In this document: in pieces, positions 11,488 to 23,440 of the stretch
How positions within the stretch are numbered: position 1 is the first letter of the stretch
Layout of the letters: each line of letters opens with the position of its first letter
NCBI GenBank assembly: GCA_030562195.1
Contig: JAUJPP010000003.1
Coordinates: 48,800,602 to 48,864,601 of the forward strand
Reading direction: 5' to 3'
Length of the DNA stretch: 64,000 nt
Source: Nipponacmea schrenckii
Taxonomy: Eukaryota; Mollusca; Gastropoda; Lottiidae
Made by a program: the position numbers and the translations under genes
Notes under the pieces: model-generated
Databases searched by the model: none
Seen by the model: the letters and a program-made list of their open reading frames with translations, nothing else
What the model was told of the DNA's origin: nothing

Positions 11488-13460
11488 GTAAAACAGGGAA
11501 TCCGCAAAGGGAAGGGTGTGATTTTGTTAGCCATGACGATGCTTCTTGAAACTATGGTAGACATGTGAAGAATTTAAAAAAAAAAACGCCTTAAGCAAAT
11601 TAACTAATGATTTCCATTAGTTGTTAGATGATTTCTGTCGATGGCTAAAATATCGATCAATTGATCTTTGGATTTAAGATCTTTCTTATATTATACTATA
11701 TACACACTGTCAATTGAAAAATAATATTCATTTTACCTTCGAATTCATTTGCTATCTATTTGTATTTAAGTGTTTTTTAACAATCCAAACCAAACAATTT
11801 CCGTCCTTATGGACCGGTGGACTGCACATACCAAATATACCCTAACCCTTAATGCGCAATATGATAATAAAAAGATAGCTTGTCAGGCAAGGTTATACGC
11901 CCACTGGCAGCATTGAATTTCAATAATAAATTAGTAAAATATGGGCAATAACTCAAAAAAACATTCATTGAAAAGTCTTTTCAATGCTATTGCTCGCACC
12001 AAGTGTCATCTAAATCCTTTGAAACCTGTAGCTTCTATGCACCCACAATACTATTTTGATGCCATTTTACTAAGTCAAGGGCAATAACTAATAAGCTGTT
12101 CATGGAAAATCAATCATCAAATTCAAACTTGACCACTACCTTATCTACTCCAATACTTATACCAAGTTTCATCAAAATCTATTAAAAATTGTAGCTTCTA
12201 TAGCATCCACAATAACATTTTGACGGAATTTAACTAAGTCAAGGGTAATAACTCGAAAACCGTTCATCAAAATAATCGTCAAATTCTTACTTTACTATCG
12301 TTTTAACAATTCCAATGCTTACACCAAGTTTTATCAAAATCTTTTAAAAACTGAAGCTTCTTATTGCAACCACATTAGAATTTTCACGCAATTTTACGAA
12401 GTCAGGGTCAATTACTTAAAACCATTTATAAAATTTATTGTCAAATTCAAACGTGACAGAGGTCTAACAGATTTCAAAACTCACACCAAGTTTCATAAAA
12501 ATTAATTAGAAATTGTAGGTTTGATTGCATCAATCAATAAAATTTTGACAAGATTCTAGTAATGGCAATAACTCAAAAACTACATCGAAAATTTGTCAAA
12601 TTCGAACTTGACCGCCGTCTTATCAATTCCAAAACTCATACCAAGTTTCATTCAAATCCATTGAACATTGAAGTTTCTATTTCATAAACAATTAAATTTT
12701 GACGTGAAGTCAAAGCAATGACTGAAAAACCGTTCATGGAAAAATCGTCAAATTCGACTTTGACCGCCGTTTTATCGATTCCATGCTCATTTCATTAAAG
12801 TCCATAGCTTCTATAGTGTCTACAACAAATCTTGACGGACCGACAGACAGGGGCGACGACAATATACGTCCACATAGTCACGTGGGCGTATAAAAAAACA
12901 CAATTTACAAATTGCCTTTATTTTTTTCTATTTGGTACCCGTGGTTACTGATTATTGTTCGTTTGCTTTATGAAGTTCTACATAAACATTTGACCTCGCA
13001 GTCGTAATCAATTATTTAAATAATTAATAAACTATCCCAACTTCGCACCGGATTGAACTTATACAGGGTTGGAATACAGTGATAAAAATATAGGCTTACT
13101 GCCTTTACAATAAAAAAAAGAAGCCTGACGCGAAAGCCACTCATGAGATTTAATTTGTATAATTTGTGGTTATAGGATTGTAACATCAATAGGACACTTT
13201 AAAATAGTGTAATACTGTCATTTTCTTAATTCCCCGAAGTTCATTGTTCGTATACATGCTCGTTCTAATTTATTATGGTTTTAAAATCAGAACCATCCAG
13301 CTTACTTGTGGCTGCGATCGATATGAAAGTTAGAGGAAGTGTTTTAAAATTTGATCTTAGTGAGGATGGCAAAATGCTAAACCCATAACCTCATCACAAG
13401 GTGGTAGTGTTAAAATTCTTCTTGAGCTCTTGAACTTTTAGATTCAAAAAGGCAAAAATA
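11488..13460 (+). repeat. Dispersed repeat, copy 1
   Basis: This block is homologous to about 59800-61925. Shared words include AAAACAGGGAATCCGC, TCCGTCCTTATGGACCGGTG and AACCCATAACCTCATCAC, in the same order. Copy 1 carries an insertion at 11893-12893 that copy 2 lacks, and copy 2 carries one near 60770-61685 that copy 1 lacks. No coding frame is visible. The type of element is unknown. Confidence 0.8.
11893..12893. mobile_element. Complete compound-repeat element, 1.0 kb
   Basis: Perfect 12-bp inverted termini TTATACGCCCAC and GTGGGCGTATAA bound the element. The core is about five to six diverged units of about 162 bp; 'AAGTCAAGGGCAATAACT'-like words recur near 12073, 12235, 12395, 12556 and 12710. 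The core is followed by GACGGACCGACAGACAGGGG and the terminal stem. It has no protein. The empty site is visible in dispersed-repeat copy 2 near 60260. Confidence 0.8.
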
Positions 13461-13470
13461 GCCGACTGTT

Positions 13471-13842
13471 CGTACTTGCCCACATTCCTTAATATTCTCC
13501 TCAACAACAATGACATTATCTCTAGCAAAAGGCAATATTACATTTAAATATCATTTTGTAAAAACATTATGAATTAATTTAATTAAGTTTTAACTCGCCA
13601 TATCTCTTTATGAATATGTTTAAATAATGATTATAAAATATAAATCAATATTTATACTAATATGATACTGTTATGACGTCATTTGGTCATGTGATCAAAC
13701 AGATTAGAGTCAAATGGATTCCCCAAGCATTTCTACTTTCACATAGGTCTTTTGAACTTGAGAATTCATGAATTATTCATTAGAAACCCCAATTAATCAA
13801 TTTGTAAGCTTACTTTGGCTCTAATTAATGAGGGAAACCATC
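13471..13842. mobile_element. Partial MITE related to 40351-40973
   Basis: From CCCACATTCCTTAATATT to TAATTAATGAGGGAA the sequence matches the right two thirds of the element at 40351-40973, including GTCAAATGGATTCC and AGAAACCCCAATTAATCAAT. The left terminus is missing here. No coding potential is seen. Confidence 0.7.
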
Positions 13843-14174
13843 TTTATCCCCGTCACTTAAGTGTGCTTTCAATGTCGAATAAAAAGAGCACACATGATTA
13901 TTTAGCTACATTTCTCTAAGGATATTTGTTGATAGTTTAAGAATGTTTTATTTGTTTTAATTTAATTCCATATAAAAGTTTAATATTCAAATCAATTAAG
14001 AAAATATAAGATAAATCATTAGATCAAATTAATCGATTAAATTCAACATTCACTGTCGACAAATTGACGATACCGGAACACGAAACGAGTTTTCAGATCT
14101 GAGGTGCAGAGGCAAAAAAAAGTAATAAATCGGATGAGTTGTTTAAGATAGAGCTGAACACGAGTATTGAAACC

Positions 14175-14489
14175 ATGGTTATTTTCTTGGTTTTACTGAT
14201 TGTTTTGGGAAGTTTAAACGCTTTCGTGAATGGAATATCAATAGCGAACTATGTGAAAACTTTAACAAGAGTTGAAAAACCAAATTGTGAATATGATGAT
14301 GTTTTTAACGCAAAACTGAAACAAATTCCTAATATTTCTCTGATTGGATGTGGAATTCTGTGCACTACCCATCCGAAATGTAGAAGATTTATGTATAATA
14401 AACAATCTCGAATCTGTACACTGTACCAATCTGGAGAAAATTGTATCGCTGTGAATGGACTGGCTCAAAATAGTGTCTGTTACAGACAG
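14175..14489 (+). CDS. PAN/EGF/fibrinogen-domain secreted protein, exon 1
   Basis: This is the first coding exon of the only convincing host gene. Three exons (14175-14489, 17890-17968, 18723-19357) join in frame to about 342 aa. I chose the ATG at 14175 because it starts a hydrophobic signal peptide (MVIFLVLLIVLGSLNAF); an upstream ATG at 14133 opens only a tiny frame. After the signal peptide lies a PAN/apple-like module with spaced cysteines (PNCEYDD, GCGILCTTHPKC, RICTLYQSGENC, SVCYRQ). The exon ends CAG|GTATGA in phase 0. Such proteins are secreted and often act as lectins or in invertebrate recognition; a recognition role is inferred from the domains only. Intron 1 contains a 2.9-kb transposon. 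Confidence 0.8.
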
Positions 14490-14787
14490 GTATGATGTAG
14501 TAATAATAATACAAGATCTAGTTATCCCATATAATTTGAAATTCGTTTAGGTGCATTGTCCCGACATGGTCATTACCCACACTTTTAAATAAGTAGCAAA
14601 GTTTATTTCAATTCTAAAGTAATATCACGTATCCTAATCGCAAAAACTTTTACAGACTACACGTTGAAAATTCCATCAGATTTTCAGTTTAATGTACTCC
14701 TTTAATTTTAAAGCATTTTAATGTATGTTAGCATTTTGAATTATTCTGAATTTAATTATATAACGTCATTGTCAAGCACAAGGCCTA

Positions 14788-17685
14788 TAGTCTGGTCGTT
14801 AAACGTTTTGACCGGGAAAAAATTCGTATAGAAGCAAATTTGGTATCACAAGAAACAGCATTTTCAGTGGAATAACATATCCAAAATCCGCTAAAATCCG
14901 CCTTGGGGAAAAAAATTTGTGAGCATTTGAATATTTTGCATATTTTGTGCATATTTTCGTATAATTTGTACAAGCATACATTTTTATTCGACAATTCAGT
15001 TGCCATAATGGATAGTTTTTAGACCAGAGGGTGAAGGACGGGAATCATTTCGGGTTTTTCTAGGGTTATTTTCGATGGGGAATTCAAATATGATGGGTAA
15101 ACGGGTCGCAACATATGCGAACTGGGTCAAATCGGGGTCAAAAGGTCAAATACGGGTCACATTCCCTATATGTGGAATATCTCGTAAACGACACATTTAA
15201 GGCTATCAAAAATGTATTATGGGCATATAGGAAACCACTTTCAAAAATGTGAAAAACACATCATTTTTTCGTTATGACGTCACCCTGTCTTATTTATGAC
15301 GTCATCGTCCATATTTTGTCTGTTAAACTTATCCATCTACGGGGCATTTATAGGAAATTATGACGTCATCACTTAAATCACCCTGAAATCGGGATAGCGC
15401 GATGAAACGGATGATGTGGATGGATGTGGACTTTCTGTTGATCAACTTGGATCCCTGGACACAAATGATCTAAAGTCTTTACTTTTCTTTTCAAAGATGC
15501 TTTCATAATATTGATGTTATCGAGCTGTTTCTGTATCTGTGCACCAACCTCTTCTGTATTCTGACAATTAGCACCATCACCATCTGTTGCTGTTAAACCC
15601 GATGATATTGAGCGCAGTCTTGACTCATCTAAATCAAATGGCTCGTGTTGGTCAAACCAACCTTGAATGGTGTGCATGTCCGCGAAATCCCGAATGCTCC
15701 TTGTCGTCCCTGGGTCTGTGTGCTGTTCGCTTGTCTTGTGTTTGACGTTTGTATCTGGTCACTTCGTCGTAGCTGATGGAAAACACTAACGGGACAATTC
15801 ATTGTTCAGCCACTTCGATCCAAACACATGATCCAGTTCAACACCTAAGCCAAACAGGGTTGGGGTTATTACTGATCTTGGTCGGGCTGTCTGAATAATG
15901 CAGTGTCCAATACTGCTTTGCTTTAGTTCTGAAGGGACAATATGCTTTAGGAATGTCTGTAGGTGTTGCGGTATCCAATTAGAACTCTTTTCAGAATCCG
16001 TTATATCATCATTAGTAGGATAAGACTTTGAATCATATTTTATCTCTCTGATTCCCGACTTTATTATCTTTGCTGCAGCTGTCACTATTCGATCAGCTTC
16101 ATCATCGATGTTGTCAACCTTTTTCGAGTACCATTCTTCATGTATTATGTATCTGGCTATGTTTAGAAAGTCTTTATAGCGCTCCTGTAACTTTTGTTTC
16201 AGCCTTTTAGTTGTGTAGACATCTGATCCACCACTGAAAGTAGTCATCTTAACATGCAATTCAGAGAGGGTGTACAAATCTGCATCACATTCAGATTCCA
16301 GCCAATTGCATAGCATGTCAAGCAGTGTCTCCTCTCTTGATTCTCTGGTCTTCCTGGAGTCACGTTGCTTGTTATGGTGTCGATATTTCTAACGAGTATG
16401 AACTTTGAGTAACAGTTACTGTGGTAGACGGCTTCAGCTGCAACTAAGTCAATGCACCCATTGAGCCGATCTTGAACTTCAGCTGCCCACTGATCTCCTC
16501 TCATTTTACAACACTCTAGAAGTTTTTGACGGAATGGGAGGGTCGCGACTTGATACACTGGGGTCCTACCAGGATGACGCAGTTTTATGCAGTTTTACCA
16601 CAAACCATACAATTATCTTTCCAGTTAAATGGCATCAAGCTAGACCTCAATTTCTTAGTACATGGCATTTCTACATTGTTACAAAGCAATCGTTTCTGGT
16701 CTGTGAAATCTCTCCGGCAGTTTGTATGTACCAGCACTTTTCCAATTGGTGTCGTGAAAATATGTTCTTTCAAATAACTGTTTAAATCCAACAAATCACG
16801 TTTTTCGCTACAGTTAATAAGAGTCAGCAACCCCTTTCGGGTGACAGATAAAAAAAACTTTCATCTTCATTAAAGTCCTGCTTACACAGTACACAATAGT
16901 CTTCGCGAAAGTCGGACATATTGCCAATGTAGTACTCTAAAACATCAGATGTTGGTAATTCTTTTAATAACTCAATTATTTGCTAATAAGAATAATGGTT
17001 CGTGGCATAAGTAGCGAGATGTTGCACTACAAATTCGGAATGTTCTGTCAGTAACATTTATTTTTAATGGAAATTATGTGTTTCCGTACTTTTTTTAATC
17101 TAACGGGAGAATTCTTATAAGTTCAGGCAATTGTCGGTTAGGATTACATATTTTTCTACATAATGTGCATGGTGGACTCAACTTGGTTAGTAATTGTTAC
17201 GTATGAAGAAAACAAAATCTTAGAAATATTCATGTTTTCAATGTGTTTAAGAATAACGTCGGCTGCTATAGGGAGTTGGCCTAATGCGTTATTATATGTG
17301 TAATTGATTCAACATCGAGTTTTAAGTAACTATTACTTGTCAAATTTATTTTCTGTTAACAAATATCAATGTTTCATAAATAAAATGTAGATATATAATG
17401 GTTAAAACTTGATAATTGCCGATATCACGACGTCGACTAACGAATAAAACAAACCCTCCCTAAAGTATGGTGGTCACGTTGTACCATGACGTCATTTGTT
17501 ATGAAACAATACCATACGCTACAGAATGAATTTCAAATGATCATAAAAAATTTTCCCCACGACGGAATTTAGAAGATTTTGGATATGTTGTTATTCTCAA
17601 CATTCTCCTTCTTTTGATACCAAATTTGCTTCTATACGAATTATTTCCGGGTACCCCTATATTTTCAGCTTCAACAGCCAGACTA
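14788..17685 (-). mobile_element. 2.9-kb TIR transposon in intron 1
   Basis: The ends TAGTCTGG and CCAGACTA are inverted. A second inverted block lies about 25-45 bp further in (ATTCGTATAGAAGCAAATTT, then GGTATCA, complement at 17615-17645). A 3-bp CTA flanks both ends (14785-14787 and 17686-17688). It carries the decayed N-terminal portion of the same protein family as the element at 6690-9851. A 3-bp duplication would fit the Academ superfamily, whose targets are usually 3-4 bp, but the superfamily is not settled by sequence alone. Only non-coding sequence is seen outside the gene remnant, including 16.9-17.6 kb. Confidence 0.65.
15378..16830 (-). pseudogene. Broken transposon gene, N-terminal portion
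   Basis: Consecutive minus-strand frames (16585-16830, 16244-16558, 15786-16316, 15378-15677) form one protein with shifts. The first has VLVHTNCRRDFTDQKRLL and a CMVCGK zinc-finger-like pair. The second has IDLVAAEAVYHSNCYSKF. The third has IIQTARPRSVITPTLFGLGV and LDHVFGSKWLNNELSR. The order is that of the uncharacterised family whose C-terminal half is seen at 7350-9267, and the two regions do not overlap. The C-terminal nuclease-like half is missing here. No intact reading frame longer than 176 aa remains, so it is not functional. Confidence 0.65.
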
Positions 17686-17889
17686 CTAATTCAAAGGCAA
17701 TATTTGACACAACAAAATATCTTTCTGTTTTTGCTTCTACTTTTGATAAAACCATACATCCAAAGGCTTATCAAACTCGATTAATTAACTTTTTTATAAG
17801 ATCTGGATGTTTACCAATAAAACATATATACTATATACAGATACTATTTATGATTCTTTTCAAAAACAATTTTACATTGATTATTTCAG

Positions 17890-17968
17890 AAAGCTGTTTG
17901 TAATGAAAGGATCTGTACAAGATGTCCCATGGGTCACTATGGTGATGACTGTGAAAATATTATTAAAG
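17890..17968 (+). CDS. PAN/EGF/fibrinogen-domain protein, exon 2
   Basis: This 79-bp exon lies between a TTTATTTCAG acceptor and a GTATAG donor. It encodes AVCNERICTRCPMGHYGDDC, the second half of an EGF-like module (C-x4-C-x2-C-P-x-G-x-Y-G-x-D-x-C). It enters in phase 0 and leaves in phase 1, exactly matching exons 1 and 3. The other cysteines of a full EGF fold may come from the end of exon 1, or the module may be shortened. I see nothing coding in 17.97-18.72 kb, which is intron 2. Confidence 0.75.
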
Positions 17969-18722
17969 GTATAGATCATAAATAACTTTAACTCGTGCCT
18001 ATATTAAATTTATGAAATGAGTCGACAGATTAGATATAATATATATAATATATAATCTGGCAACGAATTTCATATTACATAAACACAGTTTAAAATTAAT
18101 TATCACACCACTATAGATACAGGCATATTTTGTTTACTCTCCATGTCCCGTTTCAAAGAAAGAATGGCTTTCATTATGACGTCAGCTTGTTTTCCTCTTA
18201 AAATATCATTGCGCGTAAGAAATAAGATCTAGATAATAAACAATAATTTTTAATTTCACATTGATATCATGTACTGAAAGATCGAAAATTTAAATTAACT
18301 TTATAATACTTTTAATTTTAACCGAATCACCTACAAGAAACGACGCCATTTTTGTTATGCGAAAGTGGCGCATGAATACACTATTTTACCTAATTTGCAT
18401 TGTTATGAACTATTGCATTTAGTATGAAATATTGTGTCATATAATTTATTTTCCGAACTCTTTAACATTAGTATTGTGTGATATTGTCTCACATTTTTTC
18501 AGCGTTATCATATGAGTATGGTTCGATTTTAAATAATTGTTCAGCCTTCAAAATCGTCCCATTCATATAGATACGAGCACAAAATATGAGCACACCCCAA
18601 TGATCACAAATATATTTTGTACTCGTAAAAAACTATTACATATTGAAATAAGAAGATGATAAGCAAATTTGTCGTTAGTCAAGGCCCATCAGAAAAGTAG
18701 GACATTCTCATTTCACTTTCAG

Positions 18723-19357
18723 ATTGTTCAGATGGTGTTACCAAGGGTGTTGTACCACAGATAAAAACACTGTCTTACATTCAACCAACTGGAACCTACA
18801 TTCTTCAAGTAAAATGTGAATTTAATTATGGTGGATTTACCTATATTCAACACAGAACTTCTGACTGTTCGGAAATCGGCTACAATAGAACATGGAATGA
18901 GTACTCTCATGGTTTTGGTGATGCTAGTGGCAATTATTGGCTTGGACTGAAACATGTTTATAACATTGTACAAAATAATCCCTCTAACCTGTTAATGGTT
19001 TACGTGGAAGGGTATACGTCCTGGCATCTATGCTATTATTTTAACTTTGCAATTTATGATGAGAGTTACAAATACAGAATAATTACTGGCCAATTTATCC
19101 CAGCAAATCCCGTTGAAAATGGTATGAGTGATGTTTTTACTCATACCGGCTTTAATATTAATAATATAACTTTCTCGACAAAAGACGATGATGATAGTAG
19201 CGGCTGTGCAACAAATAGTCAAGCTGGTTGGTGGTATTTATCTTATCCGACATGTTCTCCGGTCAAGTTCAATGAAGATGAAATTCAGTGGATTGATTTG
19301 AATAACACTGTCACTAATTATCGGAAGTTGCATTTACGACTTAAAGGCCAAAATTAA
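18723..19357 (+). CDS. PAN/EGF/fibrinogen-domain protein, exon 3
   Basis: The terminal exon follows a TTTCACTTTCAG acceptor. The split codon makes the D of DCSDGVTKG, and the frame is open to the TAA at 19355-19357. The about 210 aa are a fibrinogen-related domain. W..YSHGFGDASGNYWLGL is the family's central motif, and FSTKDDDDSSGCA with GWWYLSYPTC corresponds to the calcium-loop and C-terminal cysteine region. The usual acidic calcium positions are only partly conserved, and GWWYLSY replaces the more common GGWWY-C arrangement, so ligand binding may differ. The exon is unbroken, in contrast to the transposon genes around it. Confidence 0.82.
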
Positions 19358-19419
19358 ATGTTGAGGTGTCTCTAAATAATATATATTGAGTCTTACTTAT
19401 ATTGTAAAATATATTTTTA

Positions 19420-19507
19420 CGATTGAAATAATTAATTCGTTTAAACGAAATAATTATTTCGATTAAACGAAATAATAGCATTTATTTCGATTAAACGAAA
19501 TAATTAT
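19420..19507. repeat. Short palindromic AT repeats
   Basis: Three copies of an ATTTCGATTAAACGAAAT-like palindrome lie just 3' of the fibrinogen-domain gene. Each could form a small hairpin. There is no coding content. From 19510 to 20844 I see only non-coding sequence. Confidence 0.6.
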
Positions 19508-20844
19508 TTAAAAAAGTATTTCCACTGCGTGTTAGGGGCTCCGTATGTTGCTGACTTTTGAATTTTAAAATTTAACACTTTTTCTAACTTTTGCAATTTT
19601 GATTAGATCGAAATCAAAATTTGCAGTTAGACAAACATTTTTCTTGTCAAGAAAAATCTGTTTTCAAAATGTCGACATCACTTCCGGTTTCGGCGTCATA
19701 CGTCGCTAAACTTCGAATTTTCACTTCCGGAATTCTAAAGATATTTGAATTTTTTTTTTTTTGCAATTAGTTACTATTAACCCATAATGCATTTATAATT
19801 AACAAAAATTGAACCGGAAGTAACAGATCAGTCGCCATCATTAAACCACTTACTTTTGTAAAGTGAAAAATTGGGCCTTAGGGGTTAATCGGACAATTGT
19901 AATTTTGATGTCTATGTAATCTTCAATCGATTGCTAACAATTCTTAGGAAGCCGAATTTTGAATTTCGATTTAGCTTACCTGTCATTTCCGGTTCTTTTT
20001 TTTCACTCAGTGCCTAATTTTCCAACGTTCATATATCGTGACCTTGACCTTTGGTGACCATGTGACCTGCACAAAAGTTGTTGCCCTTGTCGAGATCTAT
20101 CCATTGATATCTTCATTTGTGTTGTGCAATGTCAACTTCTGGTTTTACAGCCATTTGAAAATTGCACGTTTTAACTTCGAAGAGCTCTGTCACGTGACCT
20201 AATTTACATACGTCAAAATTTCTTTTATGTCCTTATTACGCGTAATTTATTCTTTCCAATGGTGTATAACACTTTATATTTTGATCAAAATTGCGCTTTT
20301 TAATACTTGAAAATTTTGTTCTTAGTTCTATATTAATTGTGCGTGATTTATGAAAAAGCACGTGTTTTTTTTTAAATTTACGTCTTATTTTTTCACAAAA
20401 ATTGGTAGATGAGTAGACAAAAAATTATCATTAAACATTCCGATAAAACATTTTCCGAAATTAGCCGGAAACGTCCGAAAATGACCAAAAAATGTAGAAA
20501 ATCACAGAAATCGGAATTTTCGGATTAAATTTTTTGCACAAACTTGCAATTTTTTTATTCCACAGAATTAGTACCATCAATATCTTCATTTTGTATGTAT
20601 GCCGTATATGCAAATTCCTAACCGTTTGATCGCCATCTTGAAATATGCAAATTATTGGAAAAATACTACTCGTCCGCCATTTTTAATCCTATTTTTTCAG
20701 AATTGTTTTAAAATATAATTTGGATAATTATCTAGGTCCTCTAGTGGCATATTTTTCAATTTCAAATTTGTCTTTGGACCAGGTCCTGCCAAAGTTTTTC
20801 AAAACTGACTTCCGTTTGAAAGTTCATAACTTTTGAACTCTACC

Positions 20845-21093
20845 ATATGCATCCTTTTGATCTCAAAACAACATCACCAGAGAGGCACTGGACTGGAATC
20901 CCCAAGGGCATAGAAGACAAGGACGACCTTTACATAGCTTGAAAAGAATAAGACTGAAAGAGCTAGGAAGGATTGGCAAGACCTGGAATGAAGCAAAAAG
21001 AATAGCTCATAACAGAGTGAGATGGAGAACGTCTGTAGCAGCCCTATTCTCCGTAAGGAACGAAGAGGACTAACTTACTAATATGCATCCTTT
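20845..21093 (+). mobile_element. 5'-truncated LINE insertion with target duplication
   Basis: A direct repeat ATATGCATCCTTT (20845-20857 and 21081-21093) bounds the insertion. Between the copies, 20870-21073 is an open C-terminal tail of 67 aa ending in a stop, with REALDWNPQGHRRQGRP, TWNEAKRIAHNRVRWR and ALFSVRNEED. This is the recognisable last segment of a non-LTR retrotransposon reverse transcriptase ORF. Heavy 5' truncation plus a 13-bp duplication is typical of LINE integration. Confidence 0.75.
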
Positions 21094-21599
21094 ATTTTTC
21101 TGCACAATCATCTTCATTGGCTAAAGGTTCATATGATACCTTGATTTCTAATTTTAGTAAAGAACATTTGGATTAATAGGGATCCAAAAATTGGTAATTT
21201 GCATATTTCTCGTATCTTCAGATGGTTATATCTCATGAACAAGACTCTTGGCAACATTCTAATTGACATTATTGTGATGTGATTTTTATCAGCTTTCTAA
21301 CAATATCTTTATTTTAGCTATAGACCGAAAACTGATGAAAATACGCCTAGTAGAAAATAAGCGATTTTAACATTCATATTTTTTTTATATTTAGTTCTAT
21401 TTAACTTAAAAACAAAATTCGAACAGATTTATAAAGTGCAAATTCCCAGCTTTCAAGCAATATATAAATCAATATGTATAAATAAAAATTGCGAAAAGTT
21501 TAAGAATAAAATGACACTCTAATTAAACAGATATAAATGCAACAGGTCATACAGTCTGATTGTGTTCATTTCTTATCTTTTGGTCAAGACACAAATTTT

Positions 21600-22530
21600 G
21601 ACATTTCCAGTTAATGTATCCCAACCAATCAAAACAAGTCATTAGACTTTGTGGGCGTGGTTAAGCCCAGATATTTTACATCACTGTGTGTATTTTTCTT
21701 TCAATCGAAATAGGGTCTCGGAGGATCAGTCAATATGTGTCATTTTGATGGACATGTATATAGAATCTATAACCGATTGCCGAAATTTATATGGAAACTG
21801 ATTTTTGAATTTTTAATTTGATTTTGATTTAATTACGATTAAAAATTATAAAAACTTCGAAGGTGTATATTGTGACGTTGACCTTTGGCGATCTTTATAC
21901 CTGTACATATGTGATACGTTCTATCCAATGACATATTAAGCTTTATAGCAAAATGTAAACTTTCGGTTTATCGGCATTTAAAAATTGCGAATTTTTCCTA
22001 TAAAACGGTCAATTCACAAATTTTGACATTTCCAGTTGAAGTTTCCAAAACAAGTCAATGGACTTTGTGGGCGTGGTTAAGCCCAGATATTTTTACATCA
22101 CAAACCTTAATGATTGCCAGTCTATTAACAAGCTCAAATGTCACGTGTTAAATCATGAATAAATCATCTCTCCCAATAATCGCAAAATCAATCTACATTC
22201 TATCCTTAAATGACAGCCAGGAGACCAACAAATTCTAAATAGCTCGAAAGCTGCAGAACTGTTACAAACAGGTCTAGTTATTCTTTCCAATGGTGTATAA
22301 CACTTGATATTTGATCAAAATTGCACGTTTTAAATTTGCAAATTTTGTAATTTCTTCTATACTAACTGTGTGTTTTTTTCTTTAAATTGAAATAGGGTCT
22401 CGGAAGATAATTCAATCATAAATTTGATGTACATGTATATAGAATCTATTGCCGAAATATATATGGAAACTGATTTTTGAATTGTTATTTTGATTTTGAT
22501 TTTTTTACGATTAAAAATTAATCCAGTTAA
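21600..22530 (+). repeat. Locally duplicated non-coding blocks
   Basis: Two blocks occur twice in the same order. One contains TTTGTGGGCGTGGTTAAGCC (near 21650 and 22068). The other contains ATAGGGTCTCGGA and ATATGGAAACTGATTTTTGA (near 21710-21810 and 22392-22480). A further short word, TCTTTCCAATGGTGTATAAC, links 20254 and 22279. No gene is seen between 21.1 and 22.9 kb. Confidence 0.6.
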
Positions 22531-22895
22531 AATGATTCAAAGATATTATATATCTTAAATAAAAGGAATGTTTGTTCATTTCTCGTTGTTGGCGATGTAT
22601 GATATGGAATATTTGGAAGGAAATGACAACCTTTAGAATTTTAAATGATATTCTCTTAAGCAAAAACAATGTACAGTTGAGAGGACTAGTGGTATAAGGG
22701 ACGGAACTCTATAAAATACTCTCTTAAAGATGTAAAGCCGCGCTGTTAATTTGATGTCTCTATGTTATACCATGGCAACTTGCCACAAATTGCAGGATGT
22801 AATGTTCCTACTACACCTAAATTAAGATTGATAAATAAACAAATTAAAAGTATCAACGAAATCAAGTTAAAGAAGTATTTTCGTTCGTATTATAT

Positions 22896-23258
22896 TCATA
22901 TATATTCGACGGTCCATTCGGTTTCAGGATTTTTGTGAATTTTTGGTAAAGAATAAATATGACGTTGGCGTACGTTGGGTTTTGCAGAAAGGTAGTCGTA
23001 TTGCGCGTCAGAAAGAAATTTTTTTGTAACTAAATTTTTCAAAATGTCGTTGATTTTTATAGATCTTTCCATGAAAATTGGTCTGTCTAGTTCGCGATAA
23101 TGATTTTGATTACTTAACTGCTTATCTAATTCAAAAATATAGTCAACGCGATCCTGTATTACACAACAACTGCCTTGGTCACTTTTCAAAAGATATTTTC
23201 TCCTATATCTTTCTCCTGTAACGATAAATTCTGATAAACTAGGATATTTCATAGCCAT
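22896..23258 (-). pseudogene. Penelope-like reverse transcriptase fragment
   Basis: A 120-aa minus-strand frame contains DRPIF and IYSLPKIHKNPETEW. The LPKIHK motif is a hallmark of the N-terminal reverse transcriptase region of Penelope-like elements, and the same motif recurs at 39950. The palm, fingers and GIY-YIG domains are absent and the frame ends soon after the motif, so this is a dead fragment. Confidence 0.7.
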
Positions 23259-23264
23259 AAAAAA

Positions 23265-23440
23265 TGTTGTAACTGATTTCCAACCTCATTACAGTGTAAG
23301 TATTCTGATCTTAGGTCTTTGTATAATGGACATTCCATAATGAAATGCAATTCATCTTCGACTAGAACATTAAATTACTTATGACAGTTCTGTCCCACAG
23401 CAAATACTGCAAATAAATGTTTTTGGCAAAAGCAATTTCT
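23265..23440 (-). pseudogene. LINE ORF2 3'-end fragment
   Basis: The minus strand encodes VEDELHFIMECPLYKDLRSE, the terminal cysteine/histidine segment of a LINE reverse transcriptase protein. The minus-strand LINE at 54.3 kb has a close counterpart (IEDELHFLLVCPFYND). It directly abuts the Penelope fragment, so one may have inserted into the other. The 23.46-23.85 kb region holds no clear gene and may include 5' UTR of the next LINE. Confidence 0.6.
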
